From contig DAOWIX010000093.1 of NCBI GenBank assembly GCA_030640695.1, positions 1 through 15,662 on the forward strand: a DNA stretch of 15,662 nt, in the 5' to 3' direction. The notes under the pieces were generated by a model, which was given only the letters and a program-made list of their open reading frames with translations, ran no database searches and was not told the DNA's origin. Positions 1 to 7,094 of the stretch are shown here, piece after piece (the first letter of the stretch is position 1; each line of letters begins with the position of its first letter). The position numbers were made by a program, and so were the translations under genes. Source of the DNA: Deltaproteobacteria bacterium (GTDB lineage Bacteria > Desulfobacterota > Anaeroferrophillalia > Anaeroferrophillales > Tharpellaceae).

Positions 1-1543
1 GATCATCCTGCTCCTGCTGACGGGCCGTCAAGGCCGCAGCTCGCTTTATCAAGGCCTGCTTTTGTTCACTGTCAAGGGCTCTGAGGCGGGCCGCTAAACG
101 GGCCCGCAAAGCTTTTTCCCGTTGCGGCGCTAAATCACTATCGGGAACCATGCTGAGGCGCACGCGATGCGGATTATCAAGCAACAGACGCTGTAACAAC
201 TCAGCAATATAGCCGGGCTCTTTGATTTTTTGACGTAATTTAATCAGGACCGGGTCGATATCAAGCCGTTCAATCACAGAACCTTTATGGACCACCGCCG
301 GAAAAGCTGCCAGCAAGAGTTGCAGGCCGTACGGATAACCATCACCACCAATCTCACGGCGTGAAAGTTCAAGCTGATGCAAAACCGCCTCAATCTGCTC
401 AAGGGGTACTCCTGCGACTGCCACTTTCTCAAGCGTTGCGAGAATCAAGGCTTCGACATCCGCTCCTGAATCAACGGCACAACCTTCAAGTCCACAACAG
501 AAAATCATCTCTTTATGATCATCATCAAGTCCACAAAGCGGTGAGGGAGCGCGCCCTAAAGTCGTCGTTTCCAACGCATCAAGCAGAGGTGATGAGCTAT
601 TGTCGAGAAGCACGGCCGCCAGAATATGGGCCTCAATAAGATTTTCAAGACTACTATCAGACTCCAGCAACCACCCCATCAGGACATGACTGCGATCATC
701 CTTATCTTCACCCCCCAAACTCTCAGCCGGAAAACTCTCGCGGGCAACAAGCGGCGCATGCAAACGTTTTTCTGAAGCCACCAGAAATGGCGCACCCTCC
801 TCTTTGACAAAATCTTTCAAAGCCTTCTCTTCAAAGATCTCCTGCAATCGGGCCGCCGGCAGATCACCATAGGTGAGAAAGAAGGCATTGCTCGGATGAT
901 AATTACGGCGATGAAACTCTTTGAGCTGAGCGTGGGTTAACGTCGGAATGATCTCAGGATCGCCACCGCTATTAAAACGATAGGTCGCACTCTGAAAAAG
1001 GTGACTCGAAAGCCCCTGCCAGAGAAAACTGGACGGGGTTGTCATCGCACCCTGCATCTCGTTATAGACCACCCCTTTGAAGGTCAAAGGGGATGAGCTG
1101 TCAGTCGGGTCGGTAAATTCGACCCGGTGGCCCTCCTGGGCAAAGTCAAGTTCATCAAGTCGAGGGAAAAAGACCGCATCAAGATAGACATCGAGAAGAT
1201 TAAAATAGTCTTTACGGTTCTGACTGGCGAAAGGATAAGCGGTCCAGTCACTACTGGTAAAGGCGTTCATAAAGGTGTTTAGTGAACGTCTGAGCATCAT
1301 GAAGAAAGGATCGCGCACCGGGTAATTCCGGCTCCCGCACAAAACCGTATGCTCGAGAATATGGGCAACCCCGGTTGAATCGGTCGGAGCCGTCCGAAAT
1401 CCAACCATAAAGACATTTTCCGGATTATCGGCGACCAGATGGTAGTGTTCTGCCCCGGTGGCCCGATGAACAAAGGATTGTACCTTAAGATTTAGGGCCT
1501 CTACCGAGTGTTCGTCCCGCAATACAAAAGTTGGCTGGGCCAT
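1..1543 (-). CDS. M16C family zinc metallopeptidase (PreP/falcilysin-like), C-terminal part cut by window edge
   Basis: The visible 514 residues are the N-terminal half of a large insulinase-family (M16C) peptidase; the family is usually near 970-1000 residues, so about half lies outside the window. The inverted zinc motif HILEH is at residues 61-65 (zinc ligands H61 and H65, catalytic E64). The third ligand is expected in NEMQG, with E162, matching the NEMKG motif of PreP and falcilysin. These enzymes degrade short unstructured peptides inside a closed chamber. No signal peptide is visible, so a cytoplasmic location is inferred. The ATG at 1543-1541 shares one base with the TAA of the upstream gene (TAATG), which implies translational coupling to the thioredoxin/helical protein. 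The peptidase call is secure; the exact substrate is not known. Confidence 0.9.
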   Translation of the reverse strand, partial: MAQPTFVLRDEHSVEALNLKVQSFVHRATGAEHYHLVADNPENVFMVGFRTAPTDSTGVAHILEHTVLCGSRNYPVRDPFFMMLRRSLNTFMNAFTSSDWTAYPFASQNRKDYFNLLDVYLDAVFFPRLDELDFAQEGHRVEFTDPTDSSSPLTFKGVVYNEMQGAMTTPSSFLWQGLSSHLFQSATYRFNSGGDPEIIPTLTHAQLKEFHRRNYHPSNAFFLTYGDLPAARLQEIFEEKALKDFVKEEGAPFLVASEKRLHAPLVARESFPAESLGGEDKDDRSHVLMGWLLESDSSLENLIEAHILAAVLLDNSSSPLLDALETTTLGRAPSPLCGLDDDHKEMIFCCGLEGCAVDSGADVEALILATLEKVAVAGVPLEQIEAVLHQLELSRREIGGDGYPYGLQLLLAAFPAVVHKGSVIERLDIDPVLIKLRQKIKEPGYIAELLQRLLLDNPHRVRLSMVPDSDLAPQREKALRARLAARLRALDSEQKQALIKRAAALTARQQEQDD

Positions 1544-2043
1544 TACTTATTACTCTCCCCGGCTGTAACTTCAGGCTTGGCATTCGCACCGCTTTCGGTC
1601 TCCTGTTTCATACGGTCAATAAATTGGATTAGCTGCTGGCCGGTTTTGGTCTCGGGTGCAGCGTTATAGGCCAATTCCAACTTCTTAAGGCCGGCCTCCT
1701 TATCGCCTTTACCTTTAATCAGAATACCGGCCTGAAAAAGATAGACCTGCTGCTGAAGAAAAGGTACCGACACGGCCTCTGGAGCAAGTTTATCGAGTTC
1801 AGCCACAGCCTTGTCAAAATCCTTGTCCTGGTTAAGCTGGGTCTCAATCGCATTAAGTTTTCGCGGCAATTCATATTTGGCTCGTAAACCGGCTTTACCA
1901 TCTTTATCAATAGCCATGATTTCATCAGCAAGTTTACTATAGTCACGCTTACTACCGTTTTGTATCAACAAGGCTATGGCCTGATCAAGTTTTTTGGCTT
2001 TTTCAACCCCCTCAAGTTTTGACGCCTCAGTTTCTAAGGCTGA
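1543..2043 (-). CDS. Helical (TPR-like) C-terminal half of the thioredoxin-family protein, in the -1 frame
   Basis: This frame runs open through the end of the thioredoxin frame and gives 166 charged, Ala/Leu/Lys-rich helical residues ending in a low-complexity Glu/Ala tail. Segments such as KLEGVEKAKKLDQAI and DKEAGLKKLELAYNAAP look like the TPR-like repeats that follow the thioredoxin fold in related single-chain proteins (family knowledge from memory). There is no signal peptide and no convincing Shine-Dalgarno site. The only listed-length start is a TTG at 1971, but the coding character begins well upstream of it. I therefore read this as the continuation of the thioredoxin gene rather than an independent gene. 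Its TAA overlaps the ATG of the M16C peptidase by one base. Confidence 0.7.
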   Translation of the reverse strand, partial: SALETEASKLEGVEKAKKLDQAIALLIQNGSKRDYSKLADEIMAIDKDGKAGLRAKYELPRKLNAIETQLNQDKDFDKAVAELDKLAPEAVSVPFLQQQVYLFQAGILIKGKGDKEAGLKKLELAYNAAPETKTGQQLIQFIDRMKQETESGANAKPEVTAGESNK

Positions 2044-2062
2044 AAATTTTTGACAAAACCTT
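2024..2062 (-). promoter_or_regulatory. Putative -1 frameshift site: SD-like AAGG, slippery A AAT TTT, hairpin
   Basis: Read on the minus strand, AAGG (2062-2059) lies 9 nt before the heptamer AAATTTT (2049-2043). In the zero frame the heptamer reads A AAT TTT, which fits the X XXY YYZ pattern for simultaneous -1 slippage. Two bases later is a 7-bp hairpin, GCCTTAG / CTGAGGC (2040-2034 and 2030-2024), with an AAA loop and one pair that is G-U in the RNA. The zero-frame stop TAG sits inside the stem. The 2-nt spacer is shorter than in known bacterial sites such as dnaX, which weakens the case. Confidence 0.4.
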
Positions 2063-2504
2063 GAAGATGGTCGAGATAGGCCTGGGGTCCACCAGCTTGA
2101 TAGCCGGTTCGCGCAAACTCAACACCTGTGGCATCGGTTAAAACAATCGCCGGAAAACCGCTGATAGCATACATTTTTGAGAGAGCCTGATTCTGTTTGG
2201 TAAGTTTCTCCTCAAGCTGACTCTTCTGGGGAAAATCGAGCTCGACCAGAATAAAATCTTTAGGGGCCTCTTTTTTAAAAAGCTCCTGATTGAAAACCTC
2301 TTTTTTAAGCTTGGTACACCAGCCACACCAATCGGAACCGGTAAAATCAAGGAGCAACATTTTTTTCTCTTTGAGGGCCTGGGCCTGGGCCGCCACATAA
2401 TCGGTTTGCCAAAGGTTATCCGATTTTTCAGACGCCGCCCCGACTAAACCCGCCCCAAAAAAGATCAACAAACCAATCAGTAAAATCTGCTTCATTTTCA
2501 ACAT
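2034..2504 (-). CDS. Secreted thioredoxin-like protein, zero-frame product (gene continues in the -1 frame)
   Basis: From the ATG at 2504 this frame encodes 156 residues: an N-terminal signal peptide (hydrophobic run about residues 6-22), then a thioredoxin fold with the redox motif CGWC at 60-63 and a cis-proline loop GFPAI at 116-120. It resembles the periplasmic thioredoxin-family proteins that often carry a C-terminal helical extension. The start was chosen for GGAG at 2518-2515, 10 nt upstream; the ATG at 2495 is an alternative. The frame stops at TAG 2036-2034, shortly after the thioredoxin fold. The expected helical extension is intact in the -1 frame from the overlap onward, so a full product of about 319 residues would need a frameshift near 2043-2049. 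Either a sequence error, a real mutation or programmed slippage would explain this. Confidence 0.85.
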   Translation of the reverse strand: MLKMKQILLIGLLIFFGAGLVGAASEKSDNLWQTDYVAAQAQALKEKKMLLLDFTGSDWCGWCTKLKKEVFNQELFKKEAPKDFILVELDFPQKSQLEEKLTKQNQALSKMYAISGFPAIVLTDATGVEFARTGYQAGGPQAYLDHLQGFVKNFQP

Positions 2505-2604
2505 TTGAAGAAATCTCCATAGTAAATTATAAGTTAAAATTAACAACCTTAATATTTCTAAGCCAGAAACGATTCGATTTACAGGCTCCGACTATTTCGC
2601 TCGA

Positions 2605-2643
2605 TTATTGGTTGGCCTTGTATCACTCAAAGCCAACCAATAA
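2605..2643 (-). terminator. Perfect 12-bp inverted repeat after adenine deaminase
   Basis: TTATTGGTTGGC (2605-2616) and GCCAACCAATAA (2632-2643) are perfect inverted repeats with a 15-nt loop, about 40 nt past the ade stop. There is no strong T-tract on the minus-strand side, so it may be a weak intrinsic terminator, an mRNA-stabilising hairpin or an operator. The rest of 2505-2685 is AT-rich with no gene; TATAAT at 2531-2526 is too close to the thioredoxin start to be a confident promoter. Confidence 0.5.
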
Positions 2644-2685
2644 CAGTTAAAATATTTTCATAATCAATCTTTAAGGTGTCTTGAT

Positions 2686-4401
2686 TTAATCTAACCAGAG
2701 GTCAGTCAGGGAAAATTTGTCGACATCGACCAGCCCTTGATCACTCAGTTTAAGGGAAGGGATAACCGGCAGAGCCAAAAAGGAGAGAGTCATGAAGGGA
2801 TCATTAGCAGCCCCCAGCAAAGCCGCCTGATCCTGCAATAATTTAAGTGCCGACGCCGTCGTTTCAGCCTTTTCCGCACTCATCAAACCGGCTACCGGCA
2901 AGGGTAACCGGCCCCAGATCCGGCCATCGGCAACCACTACCAAACCGCCGCCCATCTCTTTAACAGAGCGGGCCGCAAGCAACATATCCGCATCATTTAT
3001 TCCGGCAACAATCAGATTATGTGAATCATGAGCCACGGTTCCAGCCAGAGCGCCACGCCCAAGCCCCAGACCCTGAACCAAGCCTAAACCGATACGACCA
3101 CTGCCATAATGACGTTCGATCACCGCCAGCTTGGCAAGATCCCGATCGGGATCGGCGACGACAAAACCTTTGCTGATCTTCGGCACGACAATAATTTCTC
3201 GGGTTACCAGCTGTCCCGGAACGATGCCTATAACCTTAACCTTGGCACCGGCAACCGGAATGGCGAAACTCTCTTCGGACAACTTGGCAACCGATACGGT
3301 ATTACCCGGCAAAGGTTGTGACGGAGCGGCAAAATCCTTTTCCGAAAAAAGACGACCCGCCAGAAATACCTGAGCAATCGTAAAAGATTCAAGATCATTG
3401 AGCAGAATACAGTCGGCCCGATATCCCGGAGCCACCGCTCCACGCCGTTTAAGTCCGAAATAACGGGCTGGATTGATAGTTGCCATCTGAATCGCAGTAA
3501 GCGGTGCTAGACCACCAGCAATCGCCTTGCGGATCGAATAGTCGAGATGTCCCTTATGTAACAGATCAATTACATGACGATCGTCGGAGACCAATGAGCA
3601 GTTGGCACTGTTATAGCGATTAATGACCGGCAGAAGGTCATCGAGATTATGCTCACGCGAACCTTCACGAAGCATCAGGTGCATCCCGAGACGCAACTTC
3701 TCCCGCGCTTCTTCCAAAGTTGTCGCTTCATGGTCACTGCCGGGCCCGACCATAATATAGCTGTTAAGATCTAAGCCTGAGAGCTGCGGAGCGTGACCGT
3801 CGATATTTTTGCCCTTGGCAGCGGCAATTTTGGCCATGGTTTCCGGATCACGATTAATAACGCCGGGGAAATTCATGACCTCAGCCAACCCTAAAAGACG
3901 GTCTGGATGTTTTTTCAATAAAGCCGTAACAGCCGCCGCATCAATTACCGCCCCGGCGGTCTCCATATTTGTCGCCGGAACACAGGAGGGAACCATAAAA
4001 TAGAAAGAGACCGGCAACCCGGCACTTGCAGCAAGCATAAACTCGACCCCGGCAAGGCCCATCACGTTGGCAATTTCATGGGGGTCGGCAACCACTGCAG
4101 CAGTTCCTCGGCTAGCCACCAGACGGGCAAATTCAGACGGCAGAATCTGGCTTGACTCAATATGGATGTGCCCTTCAATGAGGCCGGGAACCAGATAACG
4201 CCCCTCACATTCGAGAACCTCTCGGGCCGCATAATTGCCGAAGCCAAGAAATACCCCGTCGGCAATTGCGACATCAGCCGGATGAATCTCACCGGAGAGA
4301 ACGTTAACCAAGCGCACATTACGCAAAAGCAGGTCGGCTTGCCCGCGACCTCGGGCAAGGTCAATATAATGGTCAATAGTTCCCGCGTTCAACTCATTCA
4401 T
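2686..4401 (-). CDS. ade: Adenine deaminase
   Basis: This 571-residue amidohydrolase-superfamily protein matches adenine deaminase (EC 3.5.4.2), which converts adenine to hypoxanthine and ammonia in purine salvage; its length is close to B. subtilis AdeC (about 577). Metal-site motifs are in order: GLIEGHIHIESS with H78 and H80, DPHEIANV at 106-113, GHAPQL at 202-207, SDHE at 222-225 and SDDRH at 272-276. The C-terminal domain shows the family's AHDSHN and GGG motifs. The ATG at 4401 overlaps the TGA of the CYTH gene in an ATGA junction, which points to coupled translation; an in-frame start at 4428 is less likely. It is the last gene before the inverted repeat at 2605-2643 and works toward the same end product as the MTA deaminase/phosphorylase pair upstream. 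Confidence 0.95.
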   Translation of the reverse strand: MNELNAGTIDHYIDLARGRGQADLLLRNVRLVNVLSGEIHPADVAIADGVFLGFGNYAAREVLECEGRYLVPGLIEGHIHIESSQILPSEFARLVASRGTAAVVADPHEIANVMGLAGVEFMLAASAGLPVSFYFMVPSCVPATNMETAGAVIDAAAVTALLKKHPDRLLGLAEVMNFPGVINRDPETMAKIAAAKGKNIDGHAPQLSGLDLNSYIMVGPGSDHEATTLEEAREKLRLGMHLMLREGSREHNLDDLLPVINRYNSANCSLVSDDRHVIDLLHKGHLDYSIRKAIAGGLAPLTAIQMATINPARYFGLKRRGAVAPGYRADCILLNDLESFTIAQVFLAGRLFSEKDFAAPSQPLPGNTVSVAKLSEESFAIPVAGAKVKVIGIVPGQLVTREIIVVPKISKGFVVADPDRDLAKLAVIERHYGSGRIGLGLVQGLGLGRGALAGTVAHDSHNLIVAGINDADMLLAARSVKEMGGGLVVVADGRIWGRLPLPVAGLMSAEKAETTASALKLLQDQAALLGAANDPFMTLSFLALPVIPSLKLSDQGLVDVDKFSLTDLWLD

Positions 4402-4889
4402 GAATACTCTTTCTCTTCTTTTGACCAATCAAGATAAGGGTATCCAGCCAGGTGAGAGTTGTAGTAGCGAATCTCATCGGAAACCTCACACCCCAACCAA
4501 GCCGGGCGGAAAAAATTCTGACCGATCTCACTCAGCTCAATTTCAGCCACAACCAAACCCATATTAGCGCCGGAAAAGACATCAATCTCCCAGATGAAAC
4601 CCGAAAATTCGACATGATAACGAATCTTCTCGATAATCGACTCATGACAGAGATTTGCCAGCAACTCTTCGGCATCACACACCGGAATCGCATATTCATA
4701 TTCACTGCGCACGGTTCCCGGCGTACTGCTCTTGATATTGAGGTTAGCCTGTTCACCTTCAATGCGCACCCTGATTGAACTCTTCGAATTATTACTCAAA
4801 TAGCCCTGGCGCATAACCGTTCCAGCATCAGCTTTCAAACGCCAACTATCATCATGCAGCAAAAATTTACGTTCAATTTCGATCGGCAT
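4398..4889 (-). CDS. CYTH-domain protein (inorganic triphosphatase-like)
   Basis: The 163 residues form one CYTH domain, a tunnel fold that binds triphosphates. The signature EIERK (E4, E6, K8) is at the N-terminus. It is followed by the basic and acidic tunnel residues expected of the family: R40 and R42, K53, E63/E65, K88/R90, D103 and E116/E118. Small stand-alone bacterial CYTH proteins of this size are usually inorganic triphosphatases, with class IV adenylyl cyclase a minority activity; the sequence alone does not separate these. GGA at 4899-4897 lies 8 nt before the ATG. The last four bases overlap the ade start (ATGA), so the two proteins are probably made together. Whether the triphosphatase serves purine salvage is unknown. 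Confidence 0.85.
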   Translation of the reverse strand: MPIEIERKFLLHDDSWRLKADAGTVMRQGYLSNNSKSSIRVRIEGEQANLNIKSSTPGTVRSEYEYAIPVCDAEELLANLCHESIIEKIRYHVEFSGFIWEIDVFSGANMGLVVAEIELSEIGQNFFRPAWLGCEVSDEIRYYNSHLAGYPYLDWSKEEKEYS

Positions 4890-4900
4890 TTTTAAAATCC

Positions 4901-4960
4901 AGTGGTCAGTTGTCAGTTGTCAGTTGTCAGGTTTTTACTGGCAACTGGCGACTGACGACT
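4901..4960. repeat. Tandem TCAGTTG repeat with facing inverted copy, dispersed repeat copy 1
   Basis: Three and a half tandem copies of the 7-mer TCAGTTG (4906-4930), preceded by AGTGG, face a degenerate inverted copy GGCAACTGGCGACTGACGACT-like at 4940-4960, so the RNA could fold as a hairpin. It lies in the 139-nt gap between the MTA/SAH deaminase and the CYTH gene. A related copy in the opposite orientation is at 6329-6360. Confidence 0.7.
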
Positions 4961-5028
4961 ATAAACGGCTTTCATTAAATCCAAAGACAAACAACCCTTG
5001 ACCATTTCCCATTAAAATCAATTCGTAA

Positions 5029-6285
5029 CTACTGTAAAAGACGTCGAGCCGCATCTCTGGCGGCGGCGACGATCTCCTCTTCACCGTCCACTTGGCGCTT
5101 GTGCATAAGCACTTTGCCGGCAACAATCGTCGTATCGACGACAGCCCCGGAGGCCGAATAGACGAGATCGGAGATTAGGTTGTGACCGGGAACCATTTCC
5201 GGCCGGTCGGTATCGATCAAGAGAAGATCGGCGGGCCGACCTTCGGCGACAACGCCGCCCTCAAGGCCAAATATTTTAGCGCCATCGGCTGTCGCCATGC
5301 GCCAGGCTTCAGCCGCGGGCTGAACCGTCGGATCATTAATCGCAAACTTCTGCAGCAACGCAGAAAATTTCAGAGTTTCAAACATATCGAGATTATTATT
5401 GCTGGCGCAACCATCAGTCCCCAGACCCACCAGTACCCCATGATCAATGAAATGGCGGTAGGCAAAACTCTTGCCGACCGCCAGTTTCATATTCGAGATC
5501 GGGTTATTAATGACTTTGACACGGTTTTTTTCCAACGCAGCGATCTCACCAGCATCAAGCCAGACGGCATGGGTAGCCACCAGTTTTTCGCTGAGCAGGC
5601 CGATATCGGCAAGATATTGAACCGGTCGCAAACCATTTTTGGCAATCGAATCACGCACCTCCTGTTCGGTTTCCGAAAGATGGAGATGGATTAAGAGATC
5701 GTGTTCTGCGGCAAAATCACGAACCCACTCCAAACCGGCCCGCGACACCGTATAGATGGCATGGGGTCCTAAGACAAACTGCAGGCGGTCGGAATAATCC
5801 CGACTCGCCTGAAAAAGTTCCCGGTTGGCGGCAATCTGTTCCTTGAGACGCTGAGGATCGTCGAGATCGATAATTACCGCGCTCAAAGCGGCCCTGAGCC
5901 CCATCTCTTCCACGGCTTTGGCGGTGCCGTGAAAATGCCAATACATATCATTGAAAAAAACGGTGCCGCTCTTGATCATCTCAAGACAGGCGAGCCGGGC
6001 TCCGTGATAGACCAACTCTTCGGTCAACTTCTCCTCAAGCGGCCAGATCTTGGTTGTCAACCAACTCAAGAGCTCCATATCGTCGGCGTAGCCGCGAAAA
6101 AGGGTCATCGCGGCATGGGTATGACCATTGTAGAGACCCGGCACCACGGCTTTACCACCACCCTCAATCACCCGGTCGGCAACCACCTCATGCAAAAACG
6201 GAGCAATCCGGCTGATCAGACCATTTTCAACCAGGATATCGACCTTCTCCCCGTCCAAAACCACCTGCCGCAACAATAAACTCAT
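5029..6285 (-). CDS. mtaD: 5-methylthioadenosine/S-adenosylhomocysteine deaminase
   Basis: This 418-residue amidohydrolase matches MTA/SAH deaminase (EC 3.5.4.28/3.5.4.31), which turns methylthioadenosine into methylthioinosine and can deaminate SAH. Metal and catalytic positions are visible: PGLYNGHTH with H55 and H57, HLHLSE with H202 and E205, ATHAV with H239, and GTDGCASNNNLDM with D291. The segment FRGYADD after the first motif is typical of the family. I chose the ATG at 6285, with a strong AGGGTGA Shine-Dalgarno site about 6 nt upstream, over the TTG at 6288. It follows the phosphorylase gene by 63 nt on the same strand, consistent with a two-step route from MTA to hypoxanthine. The gap contains part of a dispersed repeat. 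Confidence 0.92.
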   Translation of the reverse strand: MSLLLRQVVLDGEKVDILVENGLISRIAPFLHEVVADRVIEGGGKAVVPGLYNGHTHAAMTLFRGYADDMELLSWLTTKIWPLEEKLTEELVYHGARLACLEMIKSGTVFFNDMYWHFHGTAKAVEEMGLRAALSAVIIDLDDPQRLKEQIAANRELFQASRDYSDRLQFVLGPHAIYTVSRAGLEWVRDFAAEHDLLIHLHLSETEQEVRDSIAKNGLRPVQYLADIGLLSEKLVATHAVWLDAGEIAALEKNRVKVINNPISNMKLAVGKSFAYRHFIDHGVLVGLGTDGCASNNNLDMFETLKFSALLQKFAINDPTVQPAAEAWRMATADGAKIFGLEGGVVAEGRPADLLLIDTDRPEMVPGHNLISDLVYSASGAVVDTTIVAGKVLMHKRQVDGEEEIVAAARDAARRLLQ

Positions 6286-6328
6286 CAAAAATCACCCTAT
6301 TCTATATTTTCTACAAACTTTCCATTCA

Positions 6329-6360
6329 AACTGACAACTGACGACTACTCACTGACCACT
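6329..6360. repeat. Dispersed TCAGTTG-type repeat, copy 2, overlapping the phosphorylase stop
   Basis: On the minus strand this begins AGTGGTCAGT, identical to the start of copy 1 at 4901, and continues with GTCGTCAGTTGTCAGT. It supplies the last codons and the TGA (6351-6349) of the phosphorylase gene. The two copies are in opposite orientation and flank the MTA/SAH deaminase gene. Confidence 0.65.
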
Positions 6361-7062
6361 GCGTTGCAAACGCCCAACCACAGCCGGCAGCAGCTGTGCC
6401 AGAATCCGGCTGTTTTTCTGTTGTGCTTTTTCGATTTCGCAAAAATCCACGATTTGATCACAAACCCCGTTGGCGTAATTATCAACCAGACAGAGAGAGG
6501 CGTATTCAAGCTTAAGCTCCCGGGCCAGGGTCGCCTCATTAGCCATCGTCATACCGACAACGCTGCCCCAACCGGCCAGCACCCGAACTTCGGCCCTAGT
6601 CTCAAAACGGGGGCCGGTGGTCTGGATATAAGTCCCACCATCGACCAACTCAACCGCAAGCTCCTGAGCTGCCGAAATAATGGATCGCCGCACCGTCTCC
6701 GAAAGCCCCGGCGTCACGAACTCCAGGCGATCATCAAAAAAGGTCTTGATCGCCCAGGGATTAAAGTAATCATCGGGCACTAACAGAGAACCCGGAGAGA
6801 GCTCACTCTGCAGGCTTCCGGTCGAGTTGACGGCGACTATATATTTGACCCCACACTCTTTGAGAGCAGAAAGGTTGGCATGATGACTGAGTTTATGGGG
6901 CGGTACCGGCGGCGTCCCATGCCTCTGTAAAAAAAAGAGACCATCCTTGCCCTCTTCAACCACTACCCGGCCATAAGCCGTCTCAATTTCACGTTTTTCA
7001 AGCCCGGCAAAGAGTTCTATCTCTAAAACCCCGCTCCCCCCAATCACTGCGACTTTATTCAT
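6349..7062 (-). CDS. mtnP: MTA/purine nucleoside phosphorylase family; probably methylthioinosine phosphorylase
   Basis: The 237-residue protein is a trimeric-type nucleoside phosphorylase of the MTAP/PNP family. It shows the N-terminal phosphate loop IGGSG (7-11), the RHG motif (47-49), NSTGSL (79-84) and GPRFETRAE (150-158). In VDNYANG (193-199), N195 and A197 replace the two Asp residues of human MTAP (D220 and D222 in TDYDCW) that read the adenine base. Asn there is the feature of 6-oxopurine enzymes, so methylthioinosine is the likelier substrate, giving hypoxanthine and methylthioribose-1-phosphate. The adjacent MTA deaminase would make that substrate. The ATG at 7062 fits the family start; an in-frame ATG at 7098 overlaps the nitroreductase stop but lacks a ribosome site. 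The gene symbol is the family symbol; a strict MTIP name may be better. Confidence 0.88.
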   Translation of the reverse strand: MNKVAVIGGSGVLEIELFAGLEKREIETAYGRVVVEEGKDGLFFLQRHGTPPVPPHKLSHHANLSALKECGVKYIVAVNSTGSLQSELSPGSLLVPDDYFNPWAIKTFFDDRLEFVTPGLSETVRRSIISAAQELAVELVDGGTYIQTTGPRFETRAEVRVLAGWGSVVGMTMANEATLARELKLEYASLCLVDNYANGVCDQIVDFCEIEKAQQKNSRILAQLLPAVVGRLQRSGQ

Positions 7063-7094
7063 GATTATTTTACCTGATGCAAAACGACTCATCA

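Noticed and set aside
361..639. Plus-strand 92-codon frame
   Set aside because: Antisense to the M16C peptidase, whose motifs are clear on the minus strand.
1543..1971. Independent 142-codon gene starting with TTG at 1971
   Set aside because: No ribosome site and the coding pattern extends upstream to the thioredoxin overlap; better read as the frameshifted continuation.
4906..4930. TCAGTTG tandem array as a CRISPR or iteron origin
   Set aside because: Seven-base units without spacers, too few, and no Cas or replication initiator gene nearby.
5182..5694. 170-codon open frame on the plus strand
   Set aside because: Fully antisense to the well-supported MTA/SAH deaminase; composition reflects the reverse complement and no ribosome site or family is seen.
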